DNA of 64,000 nt from Sulfuricaulis sp049587675. GTDB lineage: Bacteria; Pseudomonadota; Gammaproteobacteria; Acidiferrobacterales; Sulfurifustaceae. Each line of letters begins with the position of its first letter. Position 1 is the first letter of the stretch. A program made the position numbers and the translations under genes. The notes beneath the pieces were generated by a model. That model searched no databases. It saw only the letters and a list, made by a program, of their open reading frames with translations, and was not told where the DNA came from. Where the stretch lies: NCBI RefSeq assembly GCF_049587675.1, contig NZ_JBAVEJ010000057.1:1-64000 (forward strand), written 5' to 3'. Shown here one piece after another: positions 33,476 to 43,128 of the stretch.

Positions 33476-35042
33476 CGGTTGGCGTCCCCTGCCCCTTCTT
33501 AAGCAGTAACTGTGCCAATCGTACACCGAAAGCCATAACGGTCAATAAATACACCGCCACGCCGACGGTGACCCATATTGACAATCGATAGGCACGCTGC
33601 AGGGCGGGCGTAGTCAGCCAGGAATCCATATCGCCCGTGCCCCAGTAGAGAACCGCGCCCATGACGACGCTGGCGAGAACAATCCGCGCCAGAAACAATC
33701 TCCAGCCGGGCAGCGGCCGATACACGTTGTGCCGTCGCAACATGAAGAACAGCATCCCGGCATTGACGAATGCCGAGAGCGATATCGCCAGCGCCAGTCC
33801 CACGTGTTTGAGCGGCATAACCAGCGCCAAGCTCAACAAGATATTAACCACCAGCGCGATCACACCGACACGCATCGGCGTTTTGGTATCCTGGCGCGCA
33901 TAGAAGCCCGGCGCGAGCACCTTGATCAATATGAAACCGAGCAGGCCAAACGAGAATGCCATCAGCGCGTTAGCGCTCATCCGTACGTCATTGGCGCCAA
34001 ACGCGCCGAAGTGAAAAAACGTGGTCAGCAGCGGCGCCGAAAGAATTACCAGCGCCACGGAGGCCGGAACCGCGATCAGGAAAACCCAACGCAAGCCCCA
34101 GTCGAGCAGATGGGAAAATTCATCGTGCGAGTTACGTGCGTGCCGGCGCGCGAGGCTGGGCAGAATGACGGTCGCGAGCGCGATGCCGAACACGCCGAGC
34201 GGAAACTCCATCAGGCGGTCGGAATAATAGAGCCACGAGACACTGCCGGTCACCAGGAACGAGGCCAGCAACGTGTTGACCAGCATGTTGATCTGCGCGA
34301 CGGAGACACCGAAGATCGCCGGCAGCATGAGCCTGAAGACGCGCATGACGCCATGATGGCGTTCGCGCACATGCAGCCGCGGGCGCGGCAACATTTTAAT
34401 GCCGCGCAGGAACGGAATCTGGAACAGCAACTGCGTCACGCCGGCGATGAACACACCCCAGGCCAGCGCCAGCACCGGCTCGTCCATGTGCGGGGCGAGC
34501 CAGACGGCGGCGCCGATCATGCTCAGGTTGAGCAGTACCGGCGTGAAGGCGGCCGCGCCGAAACGGCCATAGGTGTTGAGAATGCCCGCCGCCATCGCCA
34601 CCAGCGAGACGAAGAAAAGATAGGGAAAAGTGATGCGCAGCATCTGCACTGTCAGGCCATATTTGTGCGGCTCATCGAGAAAGCCCGGCGCGAGGACCAT
34701 GACCAGGATGGGCGCGGCGAAGACACCCATCAGCGTAACGCCAAAAAGAATCGCGCCCAGTATGCCGGTCATGTGATCCACGAATGCGCGCGTTTCCGCC
34801 GCCGTGTACTTGGCCTTGTATTCGGCGAACACCGGCACGAAGCTCTGGGAAAACGCACCTTCGCCGAAGATACGACGCAGGAAATTGGGGATGCGGAAGG
34901 CGACGTAGAAAGCGTCGGCGGCCACCCCGGTGCCCGCGCCGATCAGGCTCGCGAACAGCATGTCGCGGATGAGCCCGCTGATCCGTGACAGCAGGGTCAT
35001 GCCACCGGTCACCGCCGTGGATTTGAGCAGCTTGCGGCTCAC
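33468..35042 (-). CDS. murJ: Lipid II flippase MurJ
   Basis: 524 residues with about 14 membrane helices, MOP superfamily. Flips lipid II for peptidoglycan synthesis. The N-terminal STAVTGGMTLLSRISGLIRDM and RIPNFLRRIFGEGAFSQSFVPVF are MviN/MurJ signatures. Divergent from rpsT. Confidence 0.96.
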   Translation of the reverse strand: MSRKLLKSTAVTGGMTLLSRISGLIRDMLFASLIGAGTGVAADAFYVAFRIPNFLRRIFGEGAFSQSFVPVFAEYKAKYTAAETRAFVDHMTGILGAILFGVTLMGVFAAPILVMVLAPGFLDEPHKYGLTVQMLRITFPYLFFVSLVAMAAGILNTYGRFGAAAFTPVLLNLSMIGAAVWLAPHMDEPVLALAWGVFIAGVTQLLFQIPFLRGIKMLPRPRLHVRERHHGVMRVFRLMLPAIFGVSVAQINMLVNTLLASFLVTGSVSWLYYSDRLMEFPLGVFGIALATVILPSLARRHARNSHDEFSHLLDWGLRWVFLIAVPASVALVILSAPLLTTFFHFGAFGANDVRMSANALMAFSFGLLGFILIKVLAPGFYARQDTKTPMRVGVIALVVNILLSLALVMPLKHVGLALAISLSAFVNAGMLFFMLRRHNVYRPLPGWRLFLARIVLASVVMGAVLYWGTGDMDSWLTTPALQRAYRLSIWVTVGVAVYLLTVMAFGVRLAQLLLKKGQGTPTDD

Positions 35043-35152
35043 GGATGATTTTCAGGGAGCGATGCCATAAAGGCCGGGATGATAGCAGGATGTTCGACGG
35101 CCGCCGAAGCCTGTGGGGTTCCACGGGAAAGCACCCGACAGGACCGGCGGGA

Positions 35153-35181
35153 TTGACAAATCCGCCCGAAATCAGCATAGT
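35153..35181 (+). promoter_or_regulatory. Sigma-70 promoter of rpsT
   Basis: Perfect TTGACA (35153-35158), 17-base spacer, CATAGT (35176-35181), about 36 bases before the start codon. Confidence 0.75.
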
Positions 35182-35216
35182 TGCGCGCTTTTCAGGGCAT
35201 TCCCAGGAGAACCGTT

Positions 35217-35480
35217 TTGGCCAATACAGCACAGGCAAAGAAACGCGCGCGTCAGGCGGAAAACCACCGCGCCCGCAACGTCGGCCAGCGCACCGAGCTG
35301 CGCAGCCGCATCAAGAAAGTCCGCAGCGCGATCGCGGCCAAAGACAAGCCGGCGGCACAGCTGGCGTTCCGTGAAGCTACTTCCGTCATCGATCGTATGG
35401 CCGGCAAGGGGCTAATCCACAAGAATACAGCGGCCCGCTACAAGAGTGGCCTCAACCAGGGTTTACGCTCGCTGGTGTAA
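35217..35480 (+). CDS. rpsT: Small ribosomal subunit protein bS20
   Basis: 87 residues, rich in Arg/Lys/Ala: ANTAQAKKRARQAENHRARN, SRIKKVRSAI, GLIHKNTAARYKSGL. The TTG at 35217 is chosen: AGGAG is 7 bases upstream and the mature N-terminus follows at once. A UUG start is also known for E. coli rpsT, where it matters for autoregulation. Its own promoter and a strong terminator frame the gene. Confidence 0.96.
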   Translation: MANTAQAKKRARQAENHRARNVGQRTELRSRIKKVRSAIAAKDKPAAQLAFREATSVIDRMAGKGLIHKNTAARYKSGLNQGLRSLV

Positions 35481-35492
35481 ATCATCCGTCTC

Positions 35493-35536
35493 GCACAAAC
35501 AAAAAAGCCGGCGTAAGCCGGCTTTTTTGTTTGTGC
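35493..35536. terminator. Bidirectional terminator between rpsT and proB
   Basis: A perfect 20-base stem (35493-35512 / 35517-35536) with the 4-base loop GTAA. The inner GCCGGC is flanked by A6 and T6, so it works in both directions and ends both convergent genes. Confidence 0.95.
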
Positions 35537-35542
35537 GCTGCA

Positions 35543-36682
35543 CTACAGCACGATCAGATTGTCCCGGTGAATCAGCTCCGGCTCATCCACATAGCCAAGG
35601 ATAGATTCGATCTTGTCACTGGCGTGCCCAATGATGCGCGCCGCTTCTTCGGAACTGTAATTCACCAGCCCGCGCGCGATCTCATGGCCTTCCGGATCAA
35701 GGCAGGAAATAACTTCACCGCGCGTAAATGTACCTTCAATGGCCTTCACGCCGACGGGCAGCAGGCTTTTCCCGCTCTCGCGGATGACCCTGACCGCCCC
35801 GGCATCGAGCTTGAGACTGCCCGCAGCATGCGCATGACCGGCCAGCCACTGCTTGCGCGCCGCCACCCGTCCCTGCTGCGCTTTAAGATGCGTGCCGACG
35901 ACTTCACCGGACAGTACGCGCACAATCACGTTCTCCTCGCGTCCCGAAGCGATCACCGTTGACGCGCCGGAGTGCGCGGCCTTTTCCGCGGCCAGCAACT
36001 TGGTGCGCATGCCGCCGCGCCCGAGCGCGCCCGAACCGCCGGCCATGGTCAACAGCTGCTTGTCGCCGGCAATGCCTTCTTCCACCAGCTTGGCGTCCGG
36101 ATGCTGGCGTGGATCTAGATCATAGAGACCTCTTTGGTCGGTGAGAATGAGCAGCAGATCGGCCTCGACGAGGTTGGTCACGAGCGCGGCCAAAGTGTCG
36201 TTGTCGCCGAAACGGATTTCTTCCGTGGCCACGGTATCGTTTTCATTGACGACGGGGACGACACCCAGGCTGAGCAAGGTGCGCAAGGTGCTGCGGCTGT
36301 TGAGGTAGCGCTTGCGGTTCGCGAGGTCGTCGTGGGTGAGAAGCACCTGGGCCGTGTGCAGCCCATGACGCTGAAACGCGGATTCATAAACCTGCACCAG
36401 ATTCATCTGGCCTACGGCTGCCATGGCCTGCAGTTCGTGCAGCGCATGCGGACGCTGACGGCGGCCGAGCCGCTGCATGCCGGCAGCCACGGCACCGGAA
36501 GTCACCAGCACCATCTCCACGCCGCGGGCGCGGAATTGCGCCAGTTGTCCGACCCAATTCTGGATGCCGTCGTTGTTCAGTCCCTGACCGTCACGTGTCA
36601 GCAGCGCGCTACCGATCTTGACCACGACACGGCGCGCGCTCTTCAGCGACGCACGTGGGCTATGGCTGGCGTTTCCGGACAT
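35543..36682 (-). CDS. proB: Glutamate 5-kinase
   Basis: 379 residues. First step of proline synthesis. Amino acid kinase domain with VVVKIGSALLT, NENDTVA, FGDNDTLAALV and GRGGMRTKL, then a C-terminal PUA domain (DAGAVRVIRESGKSLLPVGV). The start overlaps the end of obgE by 23 bases, a usual arrangement when genes are cotranscribed. Confidence 0.96.
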   Translation of the reverse strand: MSGNASHSPRASLKSARRVVVKIGSALLTRDGQGLNNDGIQNWVGQLAQFRARGVEMVLVTSGAVAAGMQRLGRRQRPHALHELQAMAAVGQMNLVQVYESAFQRHGLHTAQVLLTHDDLANRKRYLNSRSTLRTLLSLGVVPVVNENDTVATEEIRFGDNDTLAALVTNLVEADLLLILTDQRGLYDLDPRQHPDAKLVEEGIAGDKQLLTMAGGSGALGRGGMRTKLLAAEKAAHSGASTVIASGREENVIVRVLSGEVVGTHLKAQQGRVAARKQWLAGHAHAAGSLKLDAGAVRVIRESGKSLLPVGVKAIEGTFTRGEVISCLDPEGHEIARGLVNYSSEEAARIIGHASDKIESILGYVDEPELIHRDNLIVL

Positions 36683-37715
36683 GAGTGGTTTTTTCCGTTT
36701 TCTTTCTCAATTGCTCCAGCCGCCGCATCAGGTCCATGACCAGTTCACGGCAACCCTCGCGGTTGATCGCGGAGATTTTATACACTGGACCCTTCCATTT
36801 CAGCTTATTCAGCAGACGCTTGGTCTGTCTCTCTCGCTCCTCCTCGGGCAAAAGGTCCATTTTATTCAGCGCCAGCCAGCGCTCCCGCTTGGCCAACGCC
36901 GGACTGAATTTTTTCAGTTCCGATTCGATCGCCTTCACACCGGAAGCGGGATCGGCATCCGGCTCAAGCGGCGCCATGTCCACCAGATGCAATAGTATAT
37001 TCGTGCGCGACAAGTGCCGCAGAAACTGATGACCCAGACCCGCACCCTCGGCCGCGCCCTCGATAAGGCCGGGAATGTCGGCCACCACGAAACTGCGGCT
37101 CTCTTCAATGCGCACCACGCCCAGATGCGGATGCAGCGTGGTAAACGGATAATCCGCCACCTTGGGACGCGCATCCGACACGGCGCGCAGAAAAGTCGAC
37201 TTGCCGGCATTTGGCAAGCCGAGCAGACCGACATCCGCGAGCACCTGTAGCTCAAGGGCGAGTTCACGGCGCTCGCCGGGCTTGCCCGGTGTCATGCGCC
37301 GCGGACTGCGATTGGTGCTCGACTTGAAATGGGTATTGCCCAATCCGCCCTTGCCGCCGTGGGCCACGAGCAACGATTCGCCATCGCGGGTGATTTCCCC
37401 GATGAGCTCTTCCGCTTCCGCATCCGTCACCCGCGTGCCGAGAGGAACCGGTATAGAAAGATCCTTCCCGGATTTTCCGGTGCAGTTGCTCCCGCCACCC
37501 TTGGCACCGCTCTCGCCGCGGAAGACACGTGTGTGACGGAAATCCACGAGCGTATTGAGTCCTTCCCGTCCAACGAGATAAACGCTGCCGCCGTCACCGC
37601 CGTCACCGCCGTCCGGCCCGCCGCGGGGAATGAATTTCTCGCGCCGGAAGGATAGCGCACCGTTGCCGCCGTTGCCGGCCTCGACACGTATGGTGGCTTC
37701 ATCAACGAATTTCAT
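36660..37715 (-). CDS. obgE: Obg GTPase (CgtA)
   Basis: 351 residues. Glycine-rich Obg fold (GGPDGGDGGDGGSVYLV), then a G domain: GLPNAGKSTF (G1), VVADIPGLIEGA (G3), NKMD (G4). Acts in late 50S assembly and stress response. A terminator separates it from rpmA, and proB follows with overlap. Confidence 0.97.
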   Translation of the reverse strand: MKFVDEATIRVEAGNGGNGALSFRREKFIPRGGPDGGDGGDGGSVYLVGREGLNTLVDFRHTRVFRGESGAKGGGSNCTGKSGKDLSIPVPLGTRVTDAEAEELIGEITRDGESLLVAHGGKGGLGNTHFKSSTNRSPRRMTPGKPGERRELALELQVLADVGLLGLPNAGKSTFLRAVSDARPKVADYPFTTLHPHLGVVRIEESRSFVVADIPGLIEGAAEGAGLGHQFLRHLSRTNILLHLVDMAPLEPDADPASGVKAIESELKKFSPALAKRERWLALNKMDLLPEEERERQTKRLLNKLKWKGPVYKISAINREGCRELVMDLMRRLEQLRKKTEKTTHVRKRQP

Positions 37716-37741
37716 GTCACAAGATTACCGGTTATAAAAAT

Positions 37742-37775
37742 AAAAAACCCCGCCGTGTTGCCAGGGCGGGGTTTT
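37742..37775 (-). terminator. Terminator of the rplU-rpmA operon
   Basis: AACCCCGCC / GGCGGGGTT stem around 37746-37773, with a T6 run on the minus strand. Lies between rpmA and obgE. Confidence 0.88.
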
Positions 37776-37795
37776 GCGACGCCTGCGTAGCGGGA

Positions 37796-38053
37796 TCAGC
37801 CCGGAATGATGCTGACGGTCCTGCGGCTGCTCGGTCCCTTGATTTCGAATTTCACCTGGCCATTGACCTTGGCGAACAAGGTATCGTCTTTGCCGATGCC
37901 GACATTCACGCCAGGATGATATTCAGTGCCGCGTTGACGGATGAGAATATTGCCCGCCAGCACCTGCTCGCCGGCATAGCGCTTCACACCCAGCCGCTGT
38001 GCGTGGGAATCTCTGCCGTTGCGTGAACTGCCGCCTGCTTTTTTATGTGCCAT
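37796..38053 (-). CDS. rpmA: Large ribosomal subunit protein bL27
   Basis: 85 residues. MAHKKAGGSSRNGRDSHAQRLGVKRYAGE is the L27 N-terminus that reaches the peptidyl-transferase centre. Follows rplU by 14 bases. Confidence 0.97.
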   Translation of the reverse strand: MAHKKAGGSSRNGRDSHAQRLGVKRYAGEQVLAGNILIRQRGTEYHPGVNVGIGKDDTLFAKVNGQVKFEIKGPSSRRTVSIIPG

Positions 38054-38067
38054 GGAAAATCTCCCTG

Positions 38068-38376
38068 CTACTTGATACCGGTGATCTCGATTTCGGTGTA
38101 GTACTGGCGGTGGCCCTGGGTCTTGCGATAATGCTTGCGCCGGCGCATTTTGAATACCTTGATCTTGTCGTTGCGCCCGTGGCTTTTCACTGTGGCCGTT
38201 ACCGTCGCGCCTGACAGTACCGGATTACCGACGCGCACGCCCTGATCGTCACTCACCATGAGGACCTGGCTGAAGTCGACAGTCTGACCTTCGGGAGTAT
38301 CCAGCTTCTCTACCTGAATGACATCGCCCGGGGACACCCGGTACTGCTTGCCGCCGCTTTCAATCACCGCGTACAT
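38068..38376 (-). CDS. rplU: Large ribosomal subunit protein bL21
   Basis: 102 residues from the ATG at 38376, with AGGAGT 8 bases upstream. MYAVIESGGKQYRVSPGD and VFKMRRRKHYRKTQGHRQ are L21 signatures. The frame is open further upstream but that part lies over the promoter. Confidence 0.97.
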   Translation of the reverse strand: MYAVIESGGKQYRVSPGDVIQVEKLDTPEGQTVDFSQVLMVSDDQGVRVGNPVLSGATVTATVKSHGRNDKIKVFKMRRRKHYRKTQGHRQYYTEIEITGIK

Positions 38377-38440
38377 AAATTCGACTCCTGAATGCCCCGT
38401 GGGGCCGGAATAGGCGGATAAACCCGCTAAAAGGCCGGCA

Positions 38441-38469
38441 ATTCTAACGATTGGCGGGCAACAGGTCAA
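38441..38469 (-). promoter_or_regulatory. Sigma-70 promoter of rplU-rpmA
   Basis: On the minus strand TTGACC, 17-base spacer, TAGAAT, about 65 bases before the rplU start. Confidence 0.8.
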
Positions 38470-38474
38470 ACGGC

Positions 38475-38503
38475 TTGACGCGCGTATTTCGTCCCCCTAG
38501 CAT
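38475..38503 (+). promoter_or_regulatory. Possible sigma-70 promoter of ispB
   Basis: TTGACG, 17-base spacer, TAGCAT, about 30 bases before the ispB start and back-to-back with the rplU promoter. Confidence 0.6.
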
Positions 38504-38533
38504 GCGCCCGGACCACGACCACCCCTTATTTCC

Positions 38534-39502
38534 ATGGATTATGAAGCCATCAAGGCACTGGCCCGCGACGATCTGCAGGCCGTAAACCGCGAAATCGAAG
38601 CGCGGCTGCAGTCTGACGTCATCCTGATCAACCAGATGGGCTCCTATATCGTGCATAGTGGCGGAAAACGCCTGCGGCCGGTACTGGTGCTGCTGGGCAG
38701 CCGCGCTCTGGGTTACGAGGGATCGGCCCACATCCAGCTAGCGGCCATCATTGAATTCATCCACACCGCCACCCTGTTGCACGACGACGTCGTCGACGCC
38801 TCGGAGATGCGCCGCGGCCATACCACTGCCAACAGCATCTGGGGCAACGAGGCAAGCGTGCTGGTTGGCGATTTTCTGTATTCACGCGCTTTTGAGATGA
38901 TGGTCGAAGTGGGCAGCATGCGTGTAATGGAAATCCTCGCCCACACCACCAACACCATCGCCAAGGGCGAGGTCATGCAGTTGCTCAACTGCCACGACCC
39001 CGAAACCACCGAGGAGCGCTACATCGAGGTCATTCAAAACAAGACCGCCAAGCTTTTCCAGGCCGGTTCCCAGCTTTCCGCCATCATCAGCAATCAAAGC
39101 AATGAAATCGAAAAGGCCATGGCGGCTTATGGCATGCATCTTGGCACGGCGTTTCAGCTGATCGACGATGCGCTGGACTATGGGCGCGATAACCATGAAT
39201 TGGGCAAAAACATCGGCGACGACCTGGCCGAAGGCAAACCGACCCTGCCGCTCATCTACTCCCTGCGCCAGGGCAACAACCGCCAGCGCGAGTTGATCCG
39301 AGCTGCTATTGAAGAAGGCGGTTTGGCCCAGATGGATGAGGTTATGGACGCCATTGAATCAACGGGTTCCATCACGTACACTGCGCGCCGGGCTGAAGAT
39401 GAGGCTTCCCGAGCCTCCGCCGCCTTGGCTGCCATACCGGATTCGCCTTACAAGCAAGCGCTTCTCGATCTGGCCCATTTTTCCGCCCATCGCAATAGAT
39501 AG
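38534..39502 (+). CDS. ispB: Polyprenyl (octaprenyl) diphosphate synthase
   Basis: 322 residues. Makes the ubiquinone side chain. Asp-rich motifs LLHDDVVDAS and LIDDALDY flank the active site; GGKRLRPVLVLL and NKTAKLF are typical. Divergent from rplU, as is common in gammaproteobacteria. tRNA-Pro follows 14 bases later. Confidence 0.95.
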   Translation: MDYEAIKALARDDLQAVNREIEARLQSDVILINQMGSYIVHSGGKRLRPVLVLLGSRALGYEGSAHIQLAAIIEFIHTATLLHDDVVDASEMRRGHTTANSIWGNEASVLVGDFLYSRAFEMMVEVGSMRVMEILAHTTNTIAKGEVMQLLNCHDPETTEERYIEVIQNKTAKLFQAGSQLSAIISNQSNEIEKAMAAYGMHLGTAFQLIDDALDYGRDNHELGKNIGDDLAEGKPTLPLIYSLRQGNNRQRELIRAAIEEGGLAQMDEVMDAIESTGSITYTARRAEDEASRASAALAAIPDSPYKQALLDLAHFSAHRNR

Positions 39503-39516
39503 TTTTCAGGTATCAA

Positions 39517-39593
39517 CGGGGTGTAGCGCAGCCTGGTAGCGCACTTGCTTCGGGAGCAAGGGGCCGGAGGTTCAAATCCTCTCACCCCGACCA
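39517..39593 (+). tRNA. tRNA-Pro (anticodon CGG)
   Basis: 77 bases with encoded CCA. Acceptor CGGGGTG / CACCCCG, anticodon arm TTGCT-TCGGG-AGCAA region giving CGG, T arm GGAGGTTCAAATCCTC. No duplicated 3' end was seen downstream. Confidence 0.96.
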
Positions 39594-39659
39594 ATCTGCC
39601 GTATCACGACGACATGAAGTTAATTTAGATTAATCCCTGCCTGTACGATACCTTACTTT

Positions 39660-39890
39660 ATGGGTCAGCTGTTACGCCTCATCATTATCTTGTTCGGACT
39701 GTGGCTAGTCCTGAAAATCATCAAGCGGGCTCTGTCTACCCACGAAAAGCATCCCTCTCGAAAGCCTTCCATAGCCAGCATGATTGCCTGCGCCCACTGC
39801 GGTGTGCACCTGCCGGAATCGGAAGCCATCCAGAAAGACGGCAAGTACTATTGTTGTGAAGAGCATCTAAAAGTCTCGAAGAATCGCTAG
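39660..39890 (+). CDS. PP0621-like small membrane protein with Cys cluster
   Basis: 76 residues. One N-terminal membrane helix (about 4-22), then CAHCGVHLP and YYCCEEH, a possible zinc-binding set of Cys and His. Similar short proteins sit beside pilS/pilR in related genomes. Role unknown; a link to pilus regulation is only positional. Confidence 0.7.
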   Translation: MGQLLRLIIILFGLWLVLKIIKRALSTHEKHPSRKPSIASMIACAHCGVHLPESEAIQKDGKYYCCEEHLKVSKNR

Positions 39891-40084
39891 AATTAGCGCG
39901 TCTCGGATCTTGCTGTAGGCAAAATCACCCCCGCTCTTGCCTTAGAGTCGGCCCTCCCTGCGACTATATTAAGGATTAAGGATCGTGTCTTCCCTTTCCC
40001 CTGCACAAAAACCAGCCATGCGGGGAAAAATAATATACTGACAAATTTTGCCGCCCTTCCAAATCTGTGCTATTTCAATAAGGT

Positions 40085-41761
40085 ATGACAGCTATGGAAA
40101 GCGCGCTCCCCACGCCTGGACTGAGTAAAGCAGAGGGCCAGGCGACGGTTGAAGCCCAAAACTGGAAGCTTCTTAAATACTTCAATTTCTACCGCCTGGC
40201 AATTGCTATCGCCGCGTCGGCGATAGCCGTTTTCATTGGGAAATACTCGCCTTTTGGCGAGGTGCACCCGGGTCTGTTCCTCAGTTCGAGCGTGGTGTAC
40301 GCCATTATCAGCCTGACGGCGGTTTTTGCCATCCATTGGCGCAAACCGGACTACGAGAGCCAAGCCACACTGCTTTCGTTTTCCGATATCACGCTGCTGA
40401 CCATCGTCATGCACGCGAGCGGTGGCCTGGCCAGTGGCCTGGGGTTGATGCTGGTGGTGGCTATTGCCGGCACCAGCCTGATGCTCGGCAAGCGTCTAAC
40501 CATTTTCTACGCGTCGCTCGCCACCATCGCCGTGCTGCTGGAACATTCCTGGAGTTGGTTAACGGGCGCCAGCGGGGCCGAAAACGAAATGATGCAGGGT
40601 TTCCCGCAGGTTGGGTTGTTCGGGATCGGCCTTTATGCCACGGCATTTTTCGGTTACCTGCTTGCAACGCGCTTGCGCGCCACCGAGGAACTCGCCCAGC
40701 GCCGCGGCGTGGATGTCGCCAACCTTACTCAACTCAACGAACTTGTCATTCAGCGCATGCAATCCGGTGTTGTTATCTGCGACCCGCAAGGGAGCATACG
40801 CCTGATCAACCAGTCAGCGTTGAAATACCTCGGCATCCATAACGAGGCCGATAAAAAATCCTCGCTTAACGAGATTTCTCCAGATCTGGCCATCCAGTTG
40901 TTTCAGTGGCTGGGAAACAATGCCGTAAACCGCGGTCGCAAGGTATTTACCTCGCCTGTCGGTTATACCCTGCTGCCGCGCTTTGTTTCCCTGGGCGACA
41001 AAAATGCAGTCAAGCTGATCTTCCTCGAAGACATGGCGATTCTGAAACAGCAAGCGCAACAATTGAAAATGGCAGCACTTGCGCGGCTTACCGCGAGCAT
41101 CGCCCACGAAATCCGCAACCCCCTGGGTGCGCTCACTAACGCCGCCCAGTTACTCGGGGAGACAATGGATACCGATAACGCCGAGGAAAAGCGGCTAGTC
41201 AAAATCATTGAAGAACAAAGCAAACGCATGAATGTGATCGTGCAGAACGTCACGCAGCTCAGCCGGCGCGACCGTATCAATCCCGTCCAGCTCGAACTTG
41301 ATTCTTGGCTGGAGGACTTCCTGCGCCAATACTCCGAAACCGTGTCCGTCCCGCGTGATGCATTTGTCGCTGATGACATCCATGATATTAAAGTATGCGT
41401 GGACCCGGATCAGCTTTACCAAGTCATCTCCAATCTGTGTCAGAACGCGTTGCGCCACAGTCCGCCCTTCACCGGCACACCGCTGATCAAATTCCAAGGC
41501 GGCCGGGACGGCGAAGATAGGCCGCTCGTGGACGTGATCGATTGGGGGGCGGGGGTCAATCCGGACATTGCGGACAATATTTTCGATCCCTTCTTCACTA
41601 CCACTCCCAAGGGAACCGGGCTCGGGCTGTACATCGCGCGGGAATTGTGTGAAGGCAATGGTGCATCGCTAAACTACTATCCAGGTGAGGGCGGGGTGGG
41701 CAGCCGTTTTCGGGTAACTTTTGTGCGCGCGGAAGACTGCGCTGAACTAGGGACGCTATGA
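40085..41761 (+). CDS. pilS: Sensor histidine kinase PilS
   Basis: 558 residues. About six N-terminal membrane helices (40-195), a PAS-like region (MQSGVVICDPQGSIRLIN), dimerisation helix with SIAHEIRNPLGAL (phospho-His), then N box NLCQNALRHSP, DWGAGV and GTGLGLYIA. PilS phosphorylates PilR and, in Pseudomonas, senses pilin in the membrane. Start could be 40085 or 40094. Overlaps pilR (ATGA). Confidence 0.93.
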   Translation: MTAMESALPTPGLSKAEGQATVEAQNWKLLKYFNFYRLAIAIAASAIAVFIGKYSPFGEVHPGLFLSSSVVYAIISLTAVFAIHWRKPDYESQATLLSFSDITLLTIVMHASGGLASGLGLMLVVAIAGTSLMLGKRLTIFYASLATIAVLLEHSWSWLTGASGAENEMMQGFPQVGLFGIGLYATAFFGYLLATRLRATEELAQRRGVDVANLTQLNELVIQRMQSGVVICDPQGSIRLINQSALKYLGIHNEADKKSSLNEISPDLAIQLFQWLGNNAVNRGRKVFTSPVGYTLLPRFVSLGDKNAVKLIFLEDMAILKQQAQQLKMAALARLTASIAHEIRNPLGALTNAAQLLGETMDTDNAEEKRLVKIIEEQSKRMNVIVQNVTQLSRRDRINPVQLELDSWLEDFLRQYSETVSVPRDAFVADDIHDIKVCVDPDQLYQVISNLCQNALRHSPPFTGTPLIKFQGGRDGEDRPLVDVIDWGAGVNPDIADNIFDPFFTTTPKGTGLGLYIARELCEGNGASLNYYPGEGGVGSRFRVTFVRAEDCAELGTL

Positions 41762-43128
41762 ACAAGTCGAAAAGCCAGATTTTGATTGTCGACGACGAAC
41801 CGGACATTCGTGAAGTGCTCGAACTTACTCTGGGGCGCATGAATCTCGAGACCCGTTCCGCCCCCAACCTGGAGGAAGCGCGTCACCTGTTGACGGAATT
41901 CGAGTTCAACCTGTGCTTGACCGATATGCGCCTCCCGGACGGTAACGGCATCGAACTCGTGCGTCATATTCAGGAAAAATATCCCTACCTGCCGGTGGCG
42001 GTCATCACCGCGTTTGGTAACATGGAAACGGCGGTCGCAGCACTCAAGGCCGGTGCCTTTGATTTCGTCTCCAAACCTCTCGATCTCAACGATCTGCGTA
42101 ACATCGTGCGTGCCGCCCTGCGTGTGGGCCAGACGCCGGCCGTAAAAGCGACTGTCAGCAACACCGAATCCTCCAGCAATGGAGCCAGAAAGATGCTGGG
42201 CGAATCGGCAGTCATCGAGAAAGTGCGGGTCATGATCGAGCGCCTCGCCCGCGGCCAGGCACCGGTTTATATCGCCGGCGAGTCCGGCACCGGCAAGGAA
42301 CTGGCCGCTCGGCTGATCCACGAACTCGGCCCACGTGCGGAAAAACCTTTCGTGCCGGTCAACTGCGGTGCCATTCCCGAGAGCCTCATGGAAAGCGAAT
42401 TTTTCGGTCACCGGAAAGGCAGCTTTACCGGCGCGGTCACGGACAAGGATGGCTTGTTCAAGGCCGCCGACGGCGGCACGCTGTTTCTCGACGAAGTGGG
42501 CGATCTGCCGCTTTCCATGCAGGTCAAGCTGCTGCGTGCGATCCAGGAAAAATCCATCCGTCCGGTCGGATCGCAGAGCGAGATCAAGGTGGATGTGCGC
42601 ATTCTTTCCGCCACCCACAAAGGCTTGCAGGATCTGGTGGCGCAGGGGAAATTTCGCCAGGACCTGTATTACCGGCTGAACGTGATAGAACTGCATATTC
42701 CGCCGTTGCGCGAACGCACTGAGGACATTCCCCTGCTCGCGGAAGCGCTGTGCCGCAAACTTGCCGACAATCTGGCCATGAAGCCGCCAAGCCTGACCGC
42801 GGATGCCAGTGAAGCGTTGCAGCGATATTCGTTCGCGGGCAACGTGCGCGAACTTGAAAACATTCTGGAACGGGCGCTGACCCTGTGTAATGGCACAGAG
42901 ATATCGGCGCAGGATTTGCAGCTACAGGCCGATGCCCCCGACATGGACAACGAAGACACGGTCATGGGCGGCAAGGAATCGCTGGACGATTATCTCGAAC
43001 GCGTGGAAAGGGCTACCATTGAGAAGGCACTGACCCAGACCCACCAGAACAAAACAGCGGCCGCCAAGCTCTTGGGCATCAGCTTTCGCGCCCTGCGTTA
43101 CAAGCTGGAGAAGCTGGGAATTGAATAA
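41758..43128 (+). CDS. pilR: Sigma-54-dependent response regulator PilR
   Basis: 456 residues. Receiver domain with phospho-Asp in LTDMRLPDG, AAA+ domain with Walker A GESGTGKE, sigma-54-contact loop GSFTGA, Walker B GTLFLDEVGDLP, and a Fis-type HTH at the end (NKTAAAKLLGISFRALRYKL). Activates pilin transcription. A sigma-54-type promoter lies 156 bases after its stop, before the pilin gene. Confidence 0.95.
   Translation: MNKSKSQILIVDDEPDIREVLELTLGRMNLETRSAPNLEEARHLLTEFEFNLCLTDMRLPDGNGIELVRHIQEKYPYLPVAVITAFGNMETAVAALKAGAFDFVSKPLDLNDLRNIVRAALRVGQTPAVKATVSNTESSSNGARKMLGESAVIEKVRVMIERLARGQAPVYIAGESGTGKELAARLIHELGPRAEKPFVPVNCGAIPESLMESEFFGHRKGSFTGAVTDKDGLFKAADGGTLFLDEVGDLPLSMQVKLLRAIQEKSIRPVGSQSEIKVDVRILSATHKGLQDLVAQGKFRQDLYYRLNVIELHIPPLRERTEDIPLLAEALCRKLADNLAMKPPSLTADASEALQRYSFAGNVRELENILERALTLCNGTEISAQDLQLQADAPDMDNEDTVMGGKESLDDYLERVERATIEKALTQTHQNKTAAAKLLGISFRALRYKLEKLGIE

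Noticed and set aside
33729..34988. Long plus-strand open frame antisense to murJ
   Set aside because: The translation is rich in His, Gln and Arg with no domain pattern, and the opposite strand holds intact MurJ. It is a frame shadow in GC-rich DNA.
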